The notes below the pieces were generated by a model. It had not been told where the DNA came from and did not search any database. It worked only from the letters and a program-made list of their open reading frames with translations. Below, piece after piece: positions 9,050 through 17,629 of a stretch of DNA of 64,000 nucleotides. The translations under genes and the position numbers were made by a program. The DNA comes from JACCXG01 sp963785755 (lineage in GTDB: Bacteria; Acidobacteriota; Vicinamibacteria; Vicinamibacterales; 2-12-FULL-66-21): contig CAWAXG010000068.1 of NCBI GenBank assembly GCA_963785755.1, positions 144,483-208,482 on the forward strand, written 5' to 3'. Numbering within the stretch: position 1 is the stretch's first letter; every line of letters starts with the position of its first letter.

Positions 9050-10093
9050 GTGAATCGGAATAAGCTCCTCATCGGACTCGCCCTGACCGTCTGGTTCGGC
9101 GTGACGGCGGGCCGCCTCGTTGGTGCGACGCAGACAGGGGCGCAGCAGCCCGCGCAGAAACCACCCGCGCAAACGCCACCTGCGAAATCGCCGCCCGAGA
9201 AAACGCCACCCGCCGGGCAGACGCCGCCCGCTCAAACGCCGCCGGCGCCAACGGCGCCTGGCCAGCTGCCTCCCGGCTACGCCGGCACGGATACCTGCGT
9301 CCTCTGTCATGACGCCGAGTCCAAGAGCATTACGCACTCACGGCACGGGCAGGTGAAGGATCCCCGCTCGCCCGCCGCCACGCTCGGCTGCGAAAGCTGC
9401 CATGGTCCCGGTCAGGCGCACGTCGATGACGACGCCAAGGGAAAGATCAAGAAATTCAAGGAACTGAAACCGGCCGAGGTCAGCGAGACCTGTCTCAGCT
9501 GCCACAACCGCGGCGCGCATGCGGGCTGGGAAGCCGGCGCCCACGCCGCGCGGAATCTCACCTGCACCACCTGCCACAGCGTGCACGCGCCGCAGTCGAT
9601 GCAGAATCAGCTGGTGAAGCCGACCGAGACGCAGGTGTGCGCCAGTTGCCATCGCGTGCAGGTGGTGAAGACCGAGCGGGCGGTGGCGCACATGCCCGTT
9701 CGCGAAGGCAAGATGTCGTGCTCGTCGTGCCATAACCCGCACGGGTCGATCAGCAACGTGAAGAACCTCAAGTTCGGGAGCTCGGTCAACGAGACCTGTA
9801 CGACCTGTCACGCGGAGATGCGCGGGCCGATGCTGTGGGAGCACACGCCGGTGCGCGAGAACTGCACGACCTGTCACGACCCGCACGGGTCATCGAACGA
9901 TCGCATGCTGAACGTGCGCATGCCGATGCTCTGTCAGCGCTGCCACGTGGCGACCAGGCACCCGGCGTCGGTGTACGACAACGCCGCGATCACGACCAAC
10001 AAGAGCAATCGCATGTTCGGACGGTCGTGCGTGAACTGCCACTCGAACGTCCATGGTTCGAATCACCCTTCGGGTCAGTTCTTCATGCGCTGA
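9050..10093 (+). CDS. Decaheme c-type cytochrome, DmsE/MtrA type
   Basis: 347-residue exported cytochrome with ten CXXCH heme sites, at about residues 83, 114, 148, 172, 197, 224, 250, 272, 295 and 327. In the DmsE/MtrA family the protein inserts into an outer-membrane barrel and conducts electrons from periplasm to cell surface. An N-terminal signal segment (residues 5-25) is followed by a long Pro-Ala-Gln linker (about 30-75) with repeated QTPPA-like units before the first heme. The GTG start at 9050 is supported by AAGGAG at 9039-9044. The frame is intact and the stop lies four bases before the MtrB-like gene, as in known porin-cytochrome operons. The exact terminal acceptor cannot be read from sequence. 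Confidence 0.92.
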   Translation: MNRNKLLIGLALTVWFGVTAGRLVGATQTGAQQPAQKPPAQTPPAKSPPEKTPPAGQTPPAQTPPAPTAPGQLPPGYAGTDTCVLCHDAESKSITHSRHGQVKDPRSPAATLGCESCHGPGQAHVDDDAKGKIKKFKELKPAEVSETCLSCHNRGAHAGWEAGAHAARNLTCTTCHSVHAPQSMQNQLVKPTETQVCASCHRVQVVKTERAVAHMPVREGKMSCSSCHNPHGSISNVKNLKFGSSVNETCTTCHAEMRGPMLWEHTPVRENCTTCHDPHGSSNDRMLNVRMPMLCQRCHVATRHPASVYDNAAITTNKSNRMFGRSCVNCHSNVHGSNHPSGQFFMR

Positions 10094-10097
10094 GGCG

Positions 10098-12362
10098 ATG
10101 CGTATGCGACTGCTTCTCTCGCGTGTGTGTGGCAGGTCGACCGCGGCCGCGGCGATCCTGTCGCTGGCAGTCTCCGCCGCCGCCCAGACGCCTCCCCCGT
10201 CGCAGACGAAGCCTCCGGCAGAGCAGGCGAAGCCTCCGGCAGACCCTTCGCCGGCAAAACCTCCGTCGGATCAGGCCGCGCAGCCGGCGGCGGCGCCCGA
10301 CGCGGCGGCCGAAGACACGAGCAGTCTGTTCGCGCCCCGCTGGAACATGTTCCAGCTCGGGGGCCGCTTCGCCAGCGTCTCCGGCGACCCGGCGCGCTGG
10401 CAGCGCTATCAGGACCTTCGCGATGGCCTGCTGTTCACCGAAGCGCGCGTGCTGCATGAAACCCCCGACTGGAACGGCACACGTGGGCGCCGACAACGTC
10501 GGCTGGCGCGATTCGCGCTTTTTCGGCAGCTACGAGCGGGTCGGCCTGCTCAAAATCAACGGCCTGTGGGACGAGATCCCGCAGTTCTACAGCGTCGACA
10601 CGGCCACCGCGTTCACCGAAGCCGAAGATGGCGTGCTGCTGCTGGACGACAACGCACAGCGGGCAGCAAGCCATAACGCCTACCTGTCGATCTCACCGCA
10701 ATTCGACCTGCGTGAGCGCCGCGCCGTCGGCACGTTTCGCGTCAGCGCCACACCGACCGTGAACTTCGACGTCACGGGCGGCTTTACGACGACCAAGCAC
10801 TCCGGCGAGCTGCCGTGGGGGGCGAGCTTCGGGTTCAGCAACGACAACGAGGTGGCGCTGCCCTACAGGTCACGCACGAACGACATGGACCTCGGTCTTC
10901 AGTGGACGAACGCGAAGGGGATGTTTCGCGCCGCCTACAACGGTTCGTGGTTCAACAACCAGGCCGACACGCTGGTCTGGGACAACCCGCTGGTGCTGAC
11001 GGACAGGGCGGACGCCTCCGGGCATGGCCGGATGGCGCTGTGGCCGTCCAACTCGCTGCAGACGCTCAGCGCGGCGGGCTACCTGAAGCTCGCCCGGCGG
11101 ACGCAGCTCACCGGTTCGCTCGCGTTCGGCTGGGGGAACAACGACGAGCCGCTGCAACCGTTCACGATCAACAGTGCGCTGCCACAATTCCAGTTGCCAC
11201 GGGCCACTACCGACGCGTCGGCCCAGACGATTGCCACGACGATCAGCCTTGGTCTCGCGCCCGGCCAACGTGTGGCGGTTCAGCACGCGGTTCCGCCGGT
11301 ACGACTACAACAACGACATGGCCGAGACCGCGATTCCGCAATTCATCAACTACGACACGTCGGTCAAAACCAGCACGACGGGCGGTCCCGAGCTCTTCGC
11401 GCACGCACGCAACACGTTCGATGCCGATGCCACGTGGACCGGCTTCCGTCCGGTCGCCCTCACCGTCGCCTACACCAACAACAACAACGGCTATGACCAT
11501 CGCATCTTCGAGTCGACGAACGAGCACGTGCTGCAGCTCAAGGCAGACTCGGCCGGTTACGGGTGGGTGAACTTCCGCGCCCGCTACGAGTACGGCGATC
11601 GCACCGGTTCCGGGCTCGATGAAGCGTCCCTCGTCCAGATCGGTGAGCAGCCGGCGCTGCGGCACTACGATCTCGCGAACCGCACGCGCGACAGGTTCGT
11701 CGGCCAGATGGACGTCGTGCCGAACGAAGCGCTGACGTTCAGCATCAGTGGCGGGGTCGGCTCGGATGAGTTCGGCGACAGTTACTTCGGGTTGCAGGAC
11801 GCGGGTTTCCGCAACGTGACGCTCAGCGCCGACTACATGACGCCGAACGGCCTCGGCGTGGGCGGCAGCTACGACTACGAACGCTACTCGGGTCTGCAGC
11901 GATCGCGCTCGGCGAGTCCGGGCCAGACCCCACCCAGGAGACCGATCCAAATCGCGACTGGACCGCGGATTCAAAGGAACGCGTCCACTATTTTTCGATT
12001 TACGCGTCCCCGCCGCGGATCGGCGCACAACACTGAGGTGCGCGTCGCGTACGAATATGCGCACGCGCGCAGCAACTTCTTCTACGAAGTCGGACCCGCG
12101 CTGGCGACACGCCACTTTCCCCGATCAGTTGCCCGAAACGTTCAACAAGCTCCAGGATTTCCGGCTCGACGTCCGCCATCGGCTGAACCGGCGGCTGGTG
12201 GGGACGTTCTCCTACGTCTACGAGCCCTCCCGCATTTTCGACTTCGCGTTCGACCCCAGTGTGATCAACAGTATCGTGCAGCCAAGTTCGCTCGTTCTGG
12301 GCTACACCTACCGTCCGTACACGACACACTCGGCCGTGTTCGGCATTCTCTATTATTGGTGA
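10098..12362 (+). CDS. MtrB/PioB-family outer-membrane beta-barrel, frame broken
   Basis: Outer-membrane porin of the MtrB/PioB type, expected to sheath the decaheme cytochrome. A signal peptide (to about residue 30) is followed by a Pro/Ala-rich linker resembling that of the cytochrome, then the family segment around RWQRYQDLRDGLLFTEAR and DNVGWRDSRFFGSYERVG. Alternating polar/aromatic strands continue to the end, and the last residues are FGILYYW, fitting barrel C-termini. The frame shifts near 10485, 11265, 11935-12010 and 12110, each time continuing barrel-like sequence. Corrected length is about 750 residues, normal for the family. It starts four bases after the cytochrome stop and is followed by a monoheme cytochrome gene. 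Confidence 0.85.
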
Positions 12363-12394
12363 GCTTTCACACGGGCGCAGGAAGGGGAAACGCG

Positions 12395-12751
12395 ATGCAG
12401 AGAGTGGCGATTACCAGGGGTCTGTTCATGGCGGCACTCACCGCCGCTGTCGTCGTGGGTGCGCCACGGCTCGTGGGGGCACAGGACGCGGCCAAGGGTG
12501 AGCAGGTCTACACCGCGCAGAAGTGCTCGGTGTGCCATTCCATCGCCGGCAAGGGCGGCAAGCAGAGTCCCCTGGACGGCGTGGGATCGAAGCTCTCGGC
12601 TGACGAGATCCGCCAGTGGATCGTCGATCCGATCGAGATGGCGAAGAAGACGAGCTCCACCAAGAAACCGCCGATGCCGAACAAGTACGCCAAGCTTCCG
12701 GCCGCCGAGCTCGACGCGCTCGTCGCCTACATGCAGAGCCTGAAGAAATAG
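12395..12751 (+). CDS. Small monoheme cytochrome c
   Basis: 118-residue periplasmic class I-like cytochrome c. The signal peptide ends about residue 30 (RLVGAQDAA). A single CSVCH heme site lies at residues 44-48, and the distal ligand is probably Met93 in PPMPNKYAKL, followed by the usual C-terminal helix (LDALVAYMQSLKK). AGGAAGGGG lies upstream of the ATG at 12395. It sits 32 bases after the barrel gene and ten before the NapC-like gene, so it is probably the soluble carrier between the inner-membrane hub and the decaheme cytochrome; that role is inferred from position. Confidence 0.88.
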   Translation: MQRVAITRGLFMAALTAAVVVGAPRLVGAQDAAKGEQVYTAQKCSVCHSIAGKGGKQSPLDGVGSKLSADEIRQWIVDPIEMAKKTSSTKKPPMPNKYAKLPAAELDALVAYMQSLKK

Positions 12752-12760
12752 AGGGCTTGC

Positions 12761-14130
12761 GTGCCGACCCGTGCTCTAGCACGACATCCCGTCTCATTGG
12801 CGGGTGTCGTGTTGACCACTGCGAGCGCGGTGGGCTTCATCTCCCTGCTCATCGCGCTCCTCTTCGGCCTCTTCAACAACCCGTACGCCGCGCTCGTCGT
12901 CTTCGTCGCGCTGCCGGCGCTGTTCGTCCTCGGCCTGCTGCTCATTCCATTCGGCATGTGGCTCGAGCACCGCCGGCTGGTGCGGCACCCCGAGGCGGCG
13001 CGCGAGTGGTTCGTCATCGATTTCCGATCGCCGACGACACGCCGCCGCGCTGTGCTGCTCATCGCGTTGACGGCCGTCAATGCCGTGATCGTGCTGCTCG
13101 CGGGATATGGCGCGCTCCACTCGATGGAATCCCCCTCGTTCTGCGGCCAGACGTGCCACGAGCCGATGCACCCGCAGTACACGGCGTGGCAGGACGCCCC
13201 GCACTCGAAGATCGCATGCGTTCAATGTCACGTCGGTGAAGGGGGCCGCGCATTCGTCAAGTACAAGATGAACGGCATGCGGCAGCTCTACCACGTTGTC
13301 ACGAGGCAAATCCCTCGACCGATCCCCGGCATCACCGACATCCGTCCGGCGCTGGAGGTGTGCGGGGCGTGTCATTGGCCGGGCAAGGGTTTCGGCGACG
13401 TGATCCGCGTCAAGCGCGAATACGCCGACGATGAGGCGAACACCGAGACCGCGACGATCCTGCAGATGTTCCTCGGCGGTCCGGGCGCGCCGACGCCCAG
13501 CGGCCGCGCCATCCATTGGCACGCCGATCCACGCGTGCGAATCGAATACATCTTCACGGACGGCGAACGCCAGACCATTCCGTTCGTCAAGTACACGGAT
13601 GCGCAGGGCAACGTCCGCGAGTACGCCGCCCAGGGCACAACGCCGGAACAGCTCGCGAAGGGCACCTGGCGCACGATGGACTGTATCGACTGCCACAACG
13701 TCGTCGCGCATCGCGTCATGCCGACGCCGGAGCAGGCTGTGGATACGGCGATCGCGGCGGGACGAATCGACCGCGGCCTCCCCTTCGTCCGCCGTGAAGG
13801 GGTGCGCCTGATGAAATCGAACTACGCGACCAGTGACGAGGCCGCGCGCGTCATCGACGAGGAGCTGCGAAAGTTCTACACGTCACAGGGCCGCGCCCTC
13901 GACGCCCAGGTCACGGGTGCGGTGAGTGCGTTGCAGGCCATCCACCGGCGAAACGTATTTCCCGTCATGAACGTCACCTTCGGCACCTATCCAGACAACC
14001 TCGGCCACATCACGTCAGTCGGGCTGTTCCCGCTGCCACGACGGCAGCCTGGCGGCGAAGGACGGCACCACGATCGGCGCGGACTGCGAGTACCTGCCAC
14101 AAGCAGATCGAGAGACCGCCGAATCCGTGA
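12761..14130 (+). CDS. NapC/NirT-like multiheme membrane cytochrome, C-terminus frame broken
   Basis: Inner-membrane multiheme cytochrome, a likely quinol-oxidising hub like CymA or NapC. The GTG start at 12761 opens two N-terminal transmembrane helices (about residues 12-70), then a third hydrophobic segment (about 93-117). Heme sites are CGQTCH (a CX3CH form), CVQCH, CGACH and CIDCH. After GHITSVG near 14022 the annotated frame becomes nonsense, but the next frame gives CSRCHDGSLAAKDG, and a second shift near 14092 gives CEYCHKQIERPPNP and a stop at 14128-14130. Two extra heme sites are therefore recovered, six in total. It is the last gene of the conduit operon and is followed by a large inverted repeat. 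Confidence 0.8.
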
Positions 14131-14226
14131 TCGGTCTGCGGCACGCACACCGCAGTTGGCTTTCCTACGAACCGTCGATACTCCCGGAACCCTCTCCAGC
14201 AGGGTGCTGAAAAAACGAGCCGGAGA

Positions 14227-14317
14227 CAACTCCCAGTTCCCAACTTCCAACTCCCAAAATCGCTCTACCGCTCAACCGGGAATCCTTTGGGAGTTGGGAG
14301 TTGGAGGTTGGGAGTTG
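14227..14317. terminator. Long inverted repeat between convergent genes, possible bidirectional terminator
   Basis: Two 32-base arms, 14227-14258 and 14286-14317, are near-complementary around a 27-base loop. Each arm is built of degenerate seven-base units of AACTCCC or its complement GGGAGTT. A few mismatches interrupt the stem. It lies between the NapC-like gene and a convergent permease gene, where a bidirectional terminator would be expected, and a T-rich run follows at 14322-14339. The heptad structure is unusual for a simple terminator and suggests a dispersed repeat. Confidence 0.6.
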
Positions 14318-14343
14318 ACTGGTTCTTCATTCTTTCTCTAGTC

Positions 14344-17013
14344 TCACTCCATCCGTAGCGCGATGAGCGGATCGACGGCCGCCGCGCGGCGAGCCGGGAA
14401 GAATGCGGCGGCAAGCCCGGTCATTCCGAGCAGGGCCAAGACCCCCGCGTAGACCATCGGATCGTGAGGCTGAATCTCGAAAAGGAATTCTCTTACCAGC
14501 TCCGCGAGGCCCCAGGCGCCTAACAGGCCGATGGCAAGACCAGCAATCATGTAAAGCAACGCGCCCCCGAGAACGGACATGAGTATCGTGGAGGGTACGG
14601 CGCCAAGGGCCATGCGGATGCCGATCTCCTGTGTCCGCTGGCTCACGACGTACGCCATCACGCCGTAAATCCCGACCGTCGCAATCATCAGGCCGAGAAC
14701 TCCGAAGAGCCCGAGCAGCAGCATGTTGAAACGCCGCTGCGCCACGAGCGCATCGAAGTAGGTCCCGAGCGCCTGCTCGTCGATTCGTGTGGGAACCGCG
14801 TCGGGGAACTCGGACCAGATGGCCTGTCGCACGGCTGGCACGATTGCCCTGGTGTCCAGCGCCGTTCGAACGACCAGTGTCGCGCCGAACACCGGGCTCT
14901 GCGGAAGCGGCACATAGGCCTGCGGCCGCCAGCCACTTTCCGGGCCGTCATGGCGGACGTTTCCGACGATGCCCACGACCGTGCGATTTCCGCCGAGCCG
15001 CACGACTTTACCGATGGCGTCTTCACCGGCGAAATACCGGGCTGCCGCGGCGTCGCTGAGAATCACGACGGGCTCGCTGTTCTGGCTGTCGTCTTCCGTA
15101 AAGGAGCGGCCCTTCACCAGCGGCACCTTGATGGCCCTGAAGTAATCCGGCGATATCTGATTCAGGGCGATATCGGTATTCCTGGGTAGCTCGCGGCCCG
15201 GAATCCCGAAATTCACGGTGCGCAGGTTGCCGCTGAGCGGCAGTCCACCGCCGAGAAGGGACGCGACCTCCACACCAGGCATCGCCCGGACGCGGCTCAG
15301 CACATTCTGAAGCCGTTGACTGTAGCGCTGCGAGGCCTGCTGTACGTCGGCTGGCGCCTCGAGCACGCGCACCCGAACCGTGAAGACGTCGCGATGGTCC
15401 ATGCCGAGATCGACGTTGATCAGCCGGGCGAAACTGGCAAGGAACAGCCCCGAACCCACGAGAAGAACCACGGCCAGCGCCACCTCGGCAACGACGAGCG
15501 TTGCGCGAAGCACTTTCGTCCGGCTGCTGGCCGTCGTCGTGCGCTCGCTTTGATAGAGCGTCGTGGCAACTGAAGGACGCGAGAACTGCACCACCGGCGC
15601 CAGGCCGAACCCGATGCCGGTCAGGATAGCGAGCATCCCGGTGGCGGCGAGCACCCGCAAATCGACGGCGATCGTGGCCGCACGCGGGACCTCTTCAGGC
15701 ATGGCCGCTCGCAGGACGTCGACTCCCCACCAGGCCACTGCCGCGCCAAGTGCGGCTCCCGCCAAAGACAGGATGAGACTCTCCAGCAGCAGGACACGCG
15801 ACAGGTCCCACCGCGAGGCGCCGAGCGCGGCCCTGATTCCGAGCTCACGGGTGCGAGCCGTCGCACGCACGAGCATGAGGTTCGCAAGATTGACGCAGGC
15901 GATGAGGAGGACGAACGCGACCGCGCCAAGGAGCATGACCATCCACTTCCGTACCCCTCGCGTCACGAACTCGTGCAACGGTTCGACCTTCGCCACGCGG
16001 TCCGTGAACCACCGCGGCGTCTCGGCCGCGAGGCTCGCGGTGATCTGGTCCATCCGGGCCTGGGCCTGTTCGATTGACATGCCCTCACGGAGCCGGCCGA
16101 CGACGTGAAGGTTGTAGCCGAAGACGTTTCCGCGTACGCGATCCTCGCTGGTGAAGATGTACGGCAGCCAGACCTCAGTGGGCTCCCTGACGCCAAGAAG
16201 GTAGGTATCGACCGGATAGCTGAAGCCTGGCGGCATGACGCCAACGACCTCGAACGACGCGAGCTGGCCTGGCAGATGTTTACCGATGACGTCCGGTGTT
16301 CCACCGAAGCGTCGCTGCCACAGGCCATAACTGATCACGGCCACGCGCGCGCGGCCCTCAGCTTCCTCGTCGATGGAAAATCCGCGCCCGAGAAGAGGTG
16401 CGGTTCGCAGCACTGAGAAGAAGTCCGCGGTCACCCGCTGGGCGCGGAGGTTTTCCGGGAGCGCGTCCCCTTCGCGCCTCAGGCTGATCTCGCCGTAGCC
16501 GGCGGCGGCCAGGCCCGTAAAGACGTCCTGCCGATCCCGCCAATCGAGAAAGTTCTGTGGGGCAGCGCGGTTCAACGAGGAGCTCGAAGCTTCCTTGATG
16601 TTGAGCTCTCCGACGGCGACCAGCCGATCGCTCTCATCGAACGGCAGCCCACGAAGAATGACGGCGTCGACCACCGAGAAGATCGCGGTCGTCGCACCGA
16701 TGCTCAGCGTCAGGACGACGAGCGCCACGGCGGTGAAGGCGGGTGTCGCCCGCAGCGACCGCACGGCATGACGGGCATCACGCCACAACAGGTCGAGCCA
16801 GATCGTCCGCACCTCGCGCACGGCTTCGGTGGTCTGCGTCATGCCGCCGAGATCGCGCAGGGCCAGTCGCCTGGCTTCGCCAGGCGGCACTCCGCGGGCG
16901 ACATGCGCCTGGATTTCCTGCTCGACGTGAAAGCGCAGTTCGTCGTCCACCTCGGCGCTGATCCTGCGCCGCCGGGCGATGCCGCGAACGTATGCGACGA
17001 GCCGTGCGAGCAT
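14344..17013 (-). CDS. ADOP-type ABC transporter permease (FtsX/MacB-like)
   Basis: 889-residue duplicated orphan permease typical of Acidobacteriota. The N-terminus has the helical prefix (AEVDDELRFHVEQEI ... ARRLALRDLGG) found in PadR-linked members. It is followed by a first transmembrane helix (FTAVALVVLTLSIGATTAIF), a MacB-like periplasmic domain, and an FtsX block with VNLANLMLVRATARTRELGIR. A second periplasmic domain and a second FtsX block (RTQEIGIRMALGAVP) follow, ending in DPLIALRME. The frame is intact over 2.67 kb. No ATPase gene is adjacent. It lies 71 bases downstream of a PadR regulator in the same orientation. Transport substrate is unknown. Confidence 0.92.
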   Translation of the reverse strand: MLARLVAYVRGIARRRRISAEVDDELRFHVEQEIQAHVARGVPPGEARRLALRDLGGMTQTTEAVREVRTIWLDLLWRDARHAVRSLRATPAFTAVALVVLTLSIGATTAIFSVVDAVILRGLPFDESDRLVAVGELNIKEASSSSLNRAAPQNFLDWRDRQDVFTGLAAAGYGEISLRREGDALPENLRAQRVTADFFSVLRTAPLLGRGFSIDEEAEGRARVAVISYGLWQRRFGGTPDVIGKHLPGQLASFEVVGVMPPGFSYPVDTYLLGVREPTEVWLPYIFTSEDRVRGNVFGYNLHVVGRLREGMSIEQAQARMDQITASLAAETPRWFTDRVAKVEPLHEFVTRGVRKWMVMLLGAVAFVLLIACVNLANLMLVRATARTRELGIRAALGASRWDLSRVLLLESLILSLAGAALGAAVAWWGVDVLRAAMPEEVPRAATIAVDLRVLAATGMLAILTGIGFGLAPVVQFSRPSVATTLYQSERTTTASSRTKVLRATLVVAEVALAVVLLVGSGLFLASFARLINVDLGMDHRDVFTVRVRVLEAPADVQQASQRYSQRLQNVLSRVRAMPGVEVASLLGGGLPLSGNLRTVNFGIPGRELPRNTDIALNQISPDYFRAIKVPLVKGRSFTEDDSQNSEPVVILSDAAAARYFAGEDAIGKVVRLGGNRTVVGIVGNVRHDGPESGWRPQAYVPLPQSPVFGATLVVRTALDTRAIVPAVRQAIWSEFPDAVPTRIDEQALGTYFDALVAQRRFNMLLLGLFGVLGLMIATVGIYGVMAYVVSQRTQEIGIRMALGAVPSTILMSVLGGALLYMIAGLAIGLLGAWGLAELVREFLFEIQPHDPMVYAGVLALLGMTGLAAAFFPARRAAAVDPLIALRME

Positions 17014-17084
17014 CTCAGAACTCCCGCGTCCCCCAGGTTTTCCGAAGGAAAACCGTCAATATCGTGGCTAACGTTCGCGCCTCA

Positions 17085-17408
17085 TCACGCCTGCAGTATC
17101 CGCTTGATCGACAGCGCGAACTGCTCCCAGGTGGCGGTCTCGGTGTCCAACCGGCGGCGGCCCGCGCGCGTCAATGTATAGACTCGCGCGCGACGGTTGT
17201 TTTCCGATGCGGTCATCTCGGACTCGACGTCGCCGCGCAGTTCGAGCCGATGGAGAGCCGGGTACAGAGACCCCTGGCTGGCCTCCAATCCTTCGCGTGA
17301 GATCTGTCGAATGCGGGTGGCGATCCCCCAGCCGTGGTTGGGACCCAGGGCCAGGATCTTCAGAATCAGCAGGTCGAGCGTGCCCTGCAGGAGATCGGTT
17401 TTTGCCAT
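17085..17408 (-). CDS. PadR-family transcriptional regulator
   Basis: 107-residue winged-helix regulator of the PadR family, one domain only. Visible family features are LLQGTLDLLILKILALGPNHGWGI at the N-terminus (helix-turn-helix entry; read in two parts, LLQGTLDLLILKI and LALGPNHGWGI), LEASQGSLYPALHRLE for the recognition helix, and RRARVYTLTRAGRRRL for the wing. The start at 17408 is chosen over an upstream in-frame start because it begins at the conserved MAKTDLLQG and has AGAGGA five bases upstream. It precedes and presumably controls the ADOP permease; the PadR-ADOP pair is a recurring Acidobacteriota arrangement. Confidence 0.92.
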   Translation of the reverse strand: MAKTDLLQGTLDLLILKILALGPNHGWGIATRIRQISREGLEASQGSLYPALHRLELRGDVESEMTASENNRRARVYTLTRAGRRRLDTETATWEQFALSIKRILQA

Positions 17409-17629
17409 AGCGTCCTCTCGTGCTCCGAGAGGAAGTATGGATCCCCTTCCCTCGGAGGTCAAGAGGACGATCGTCGCTATCTCATCGATGTTCCCTCAGG
17501 TCTGGTCATTTATCACAAGGGCGGCTCGTTCGTATGAAGCAGTCGCCTAGAATGAGTGCAGTTTGTCGACGTCCGGCGAGGGCATGCCTTGATTGACTGC
17601 AGCGGCCTGCCGGAACAGGAGGCACGGTT

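Noticed and set aside
7988..9337. A 449-codon minus-strand frame that appears to start inside the decaheme cytochrome gene
   Set aside because: Only its second half (from about 8610 leftward) is coding, as part of fdhA. The first half is antisense to the cytochrome and the control region and has no protein character. The real fdhA start is the ATG at 8690 with a GGAGG site.
10046..10062. GGTTCGAATC sequence resembling a tRNA T-loop
   Set aside because: It is inside the decaheme cytochrome coding sequence, and no acceptor or anticodon stem can be formed around it.
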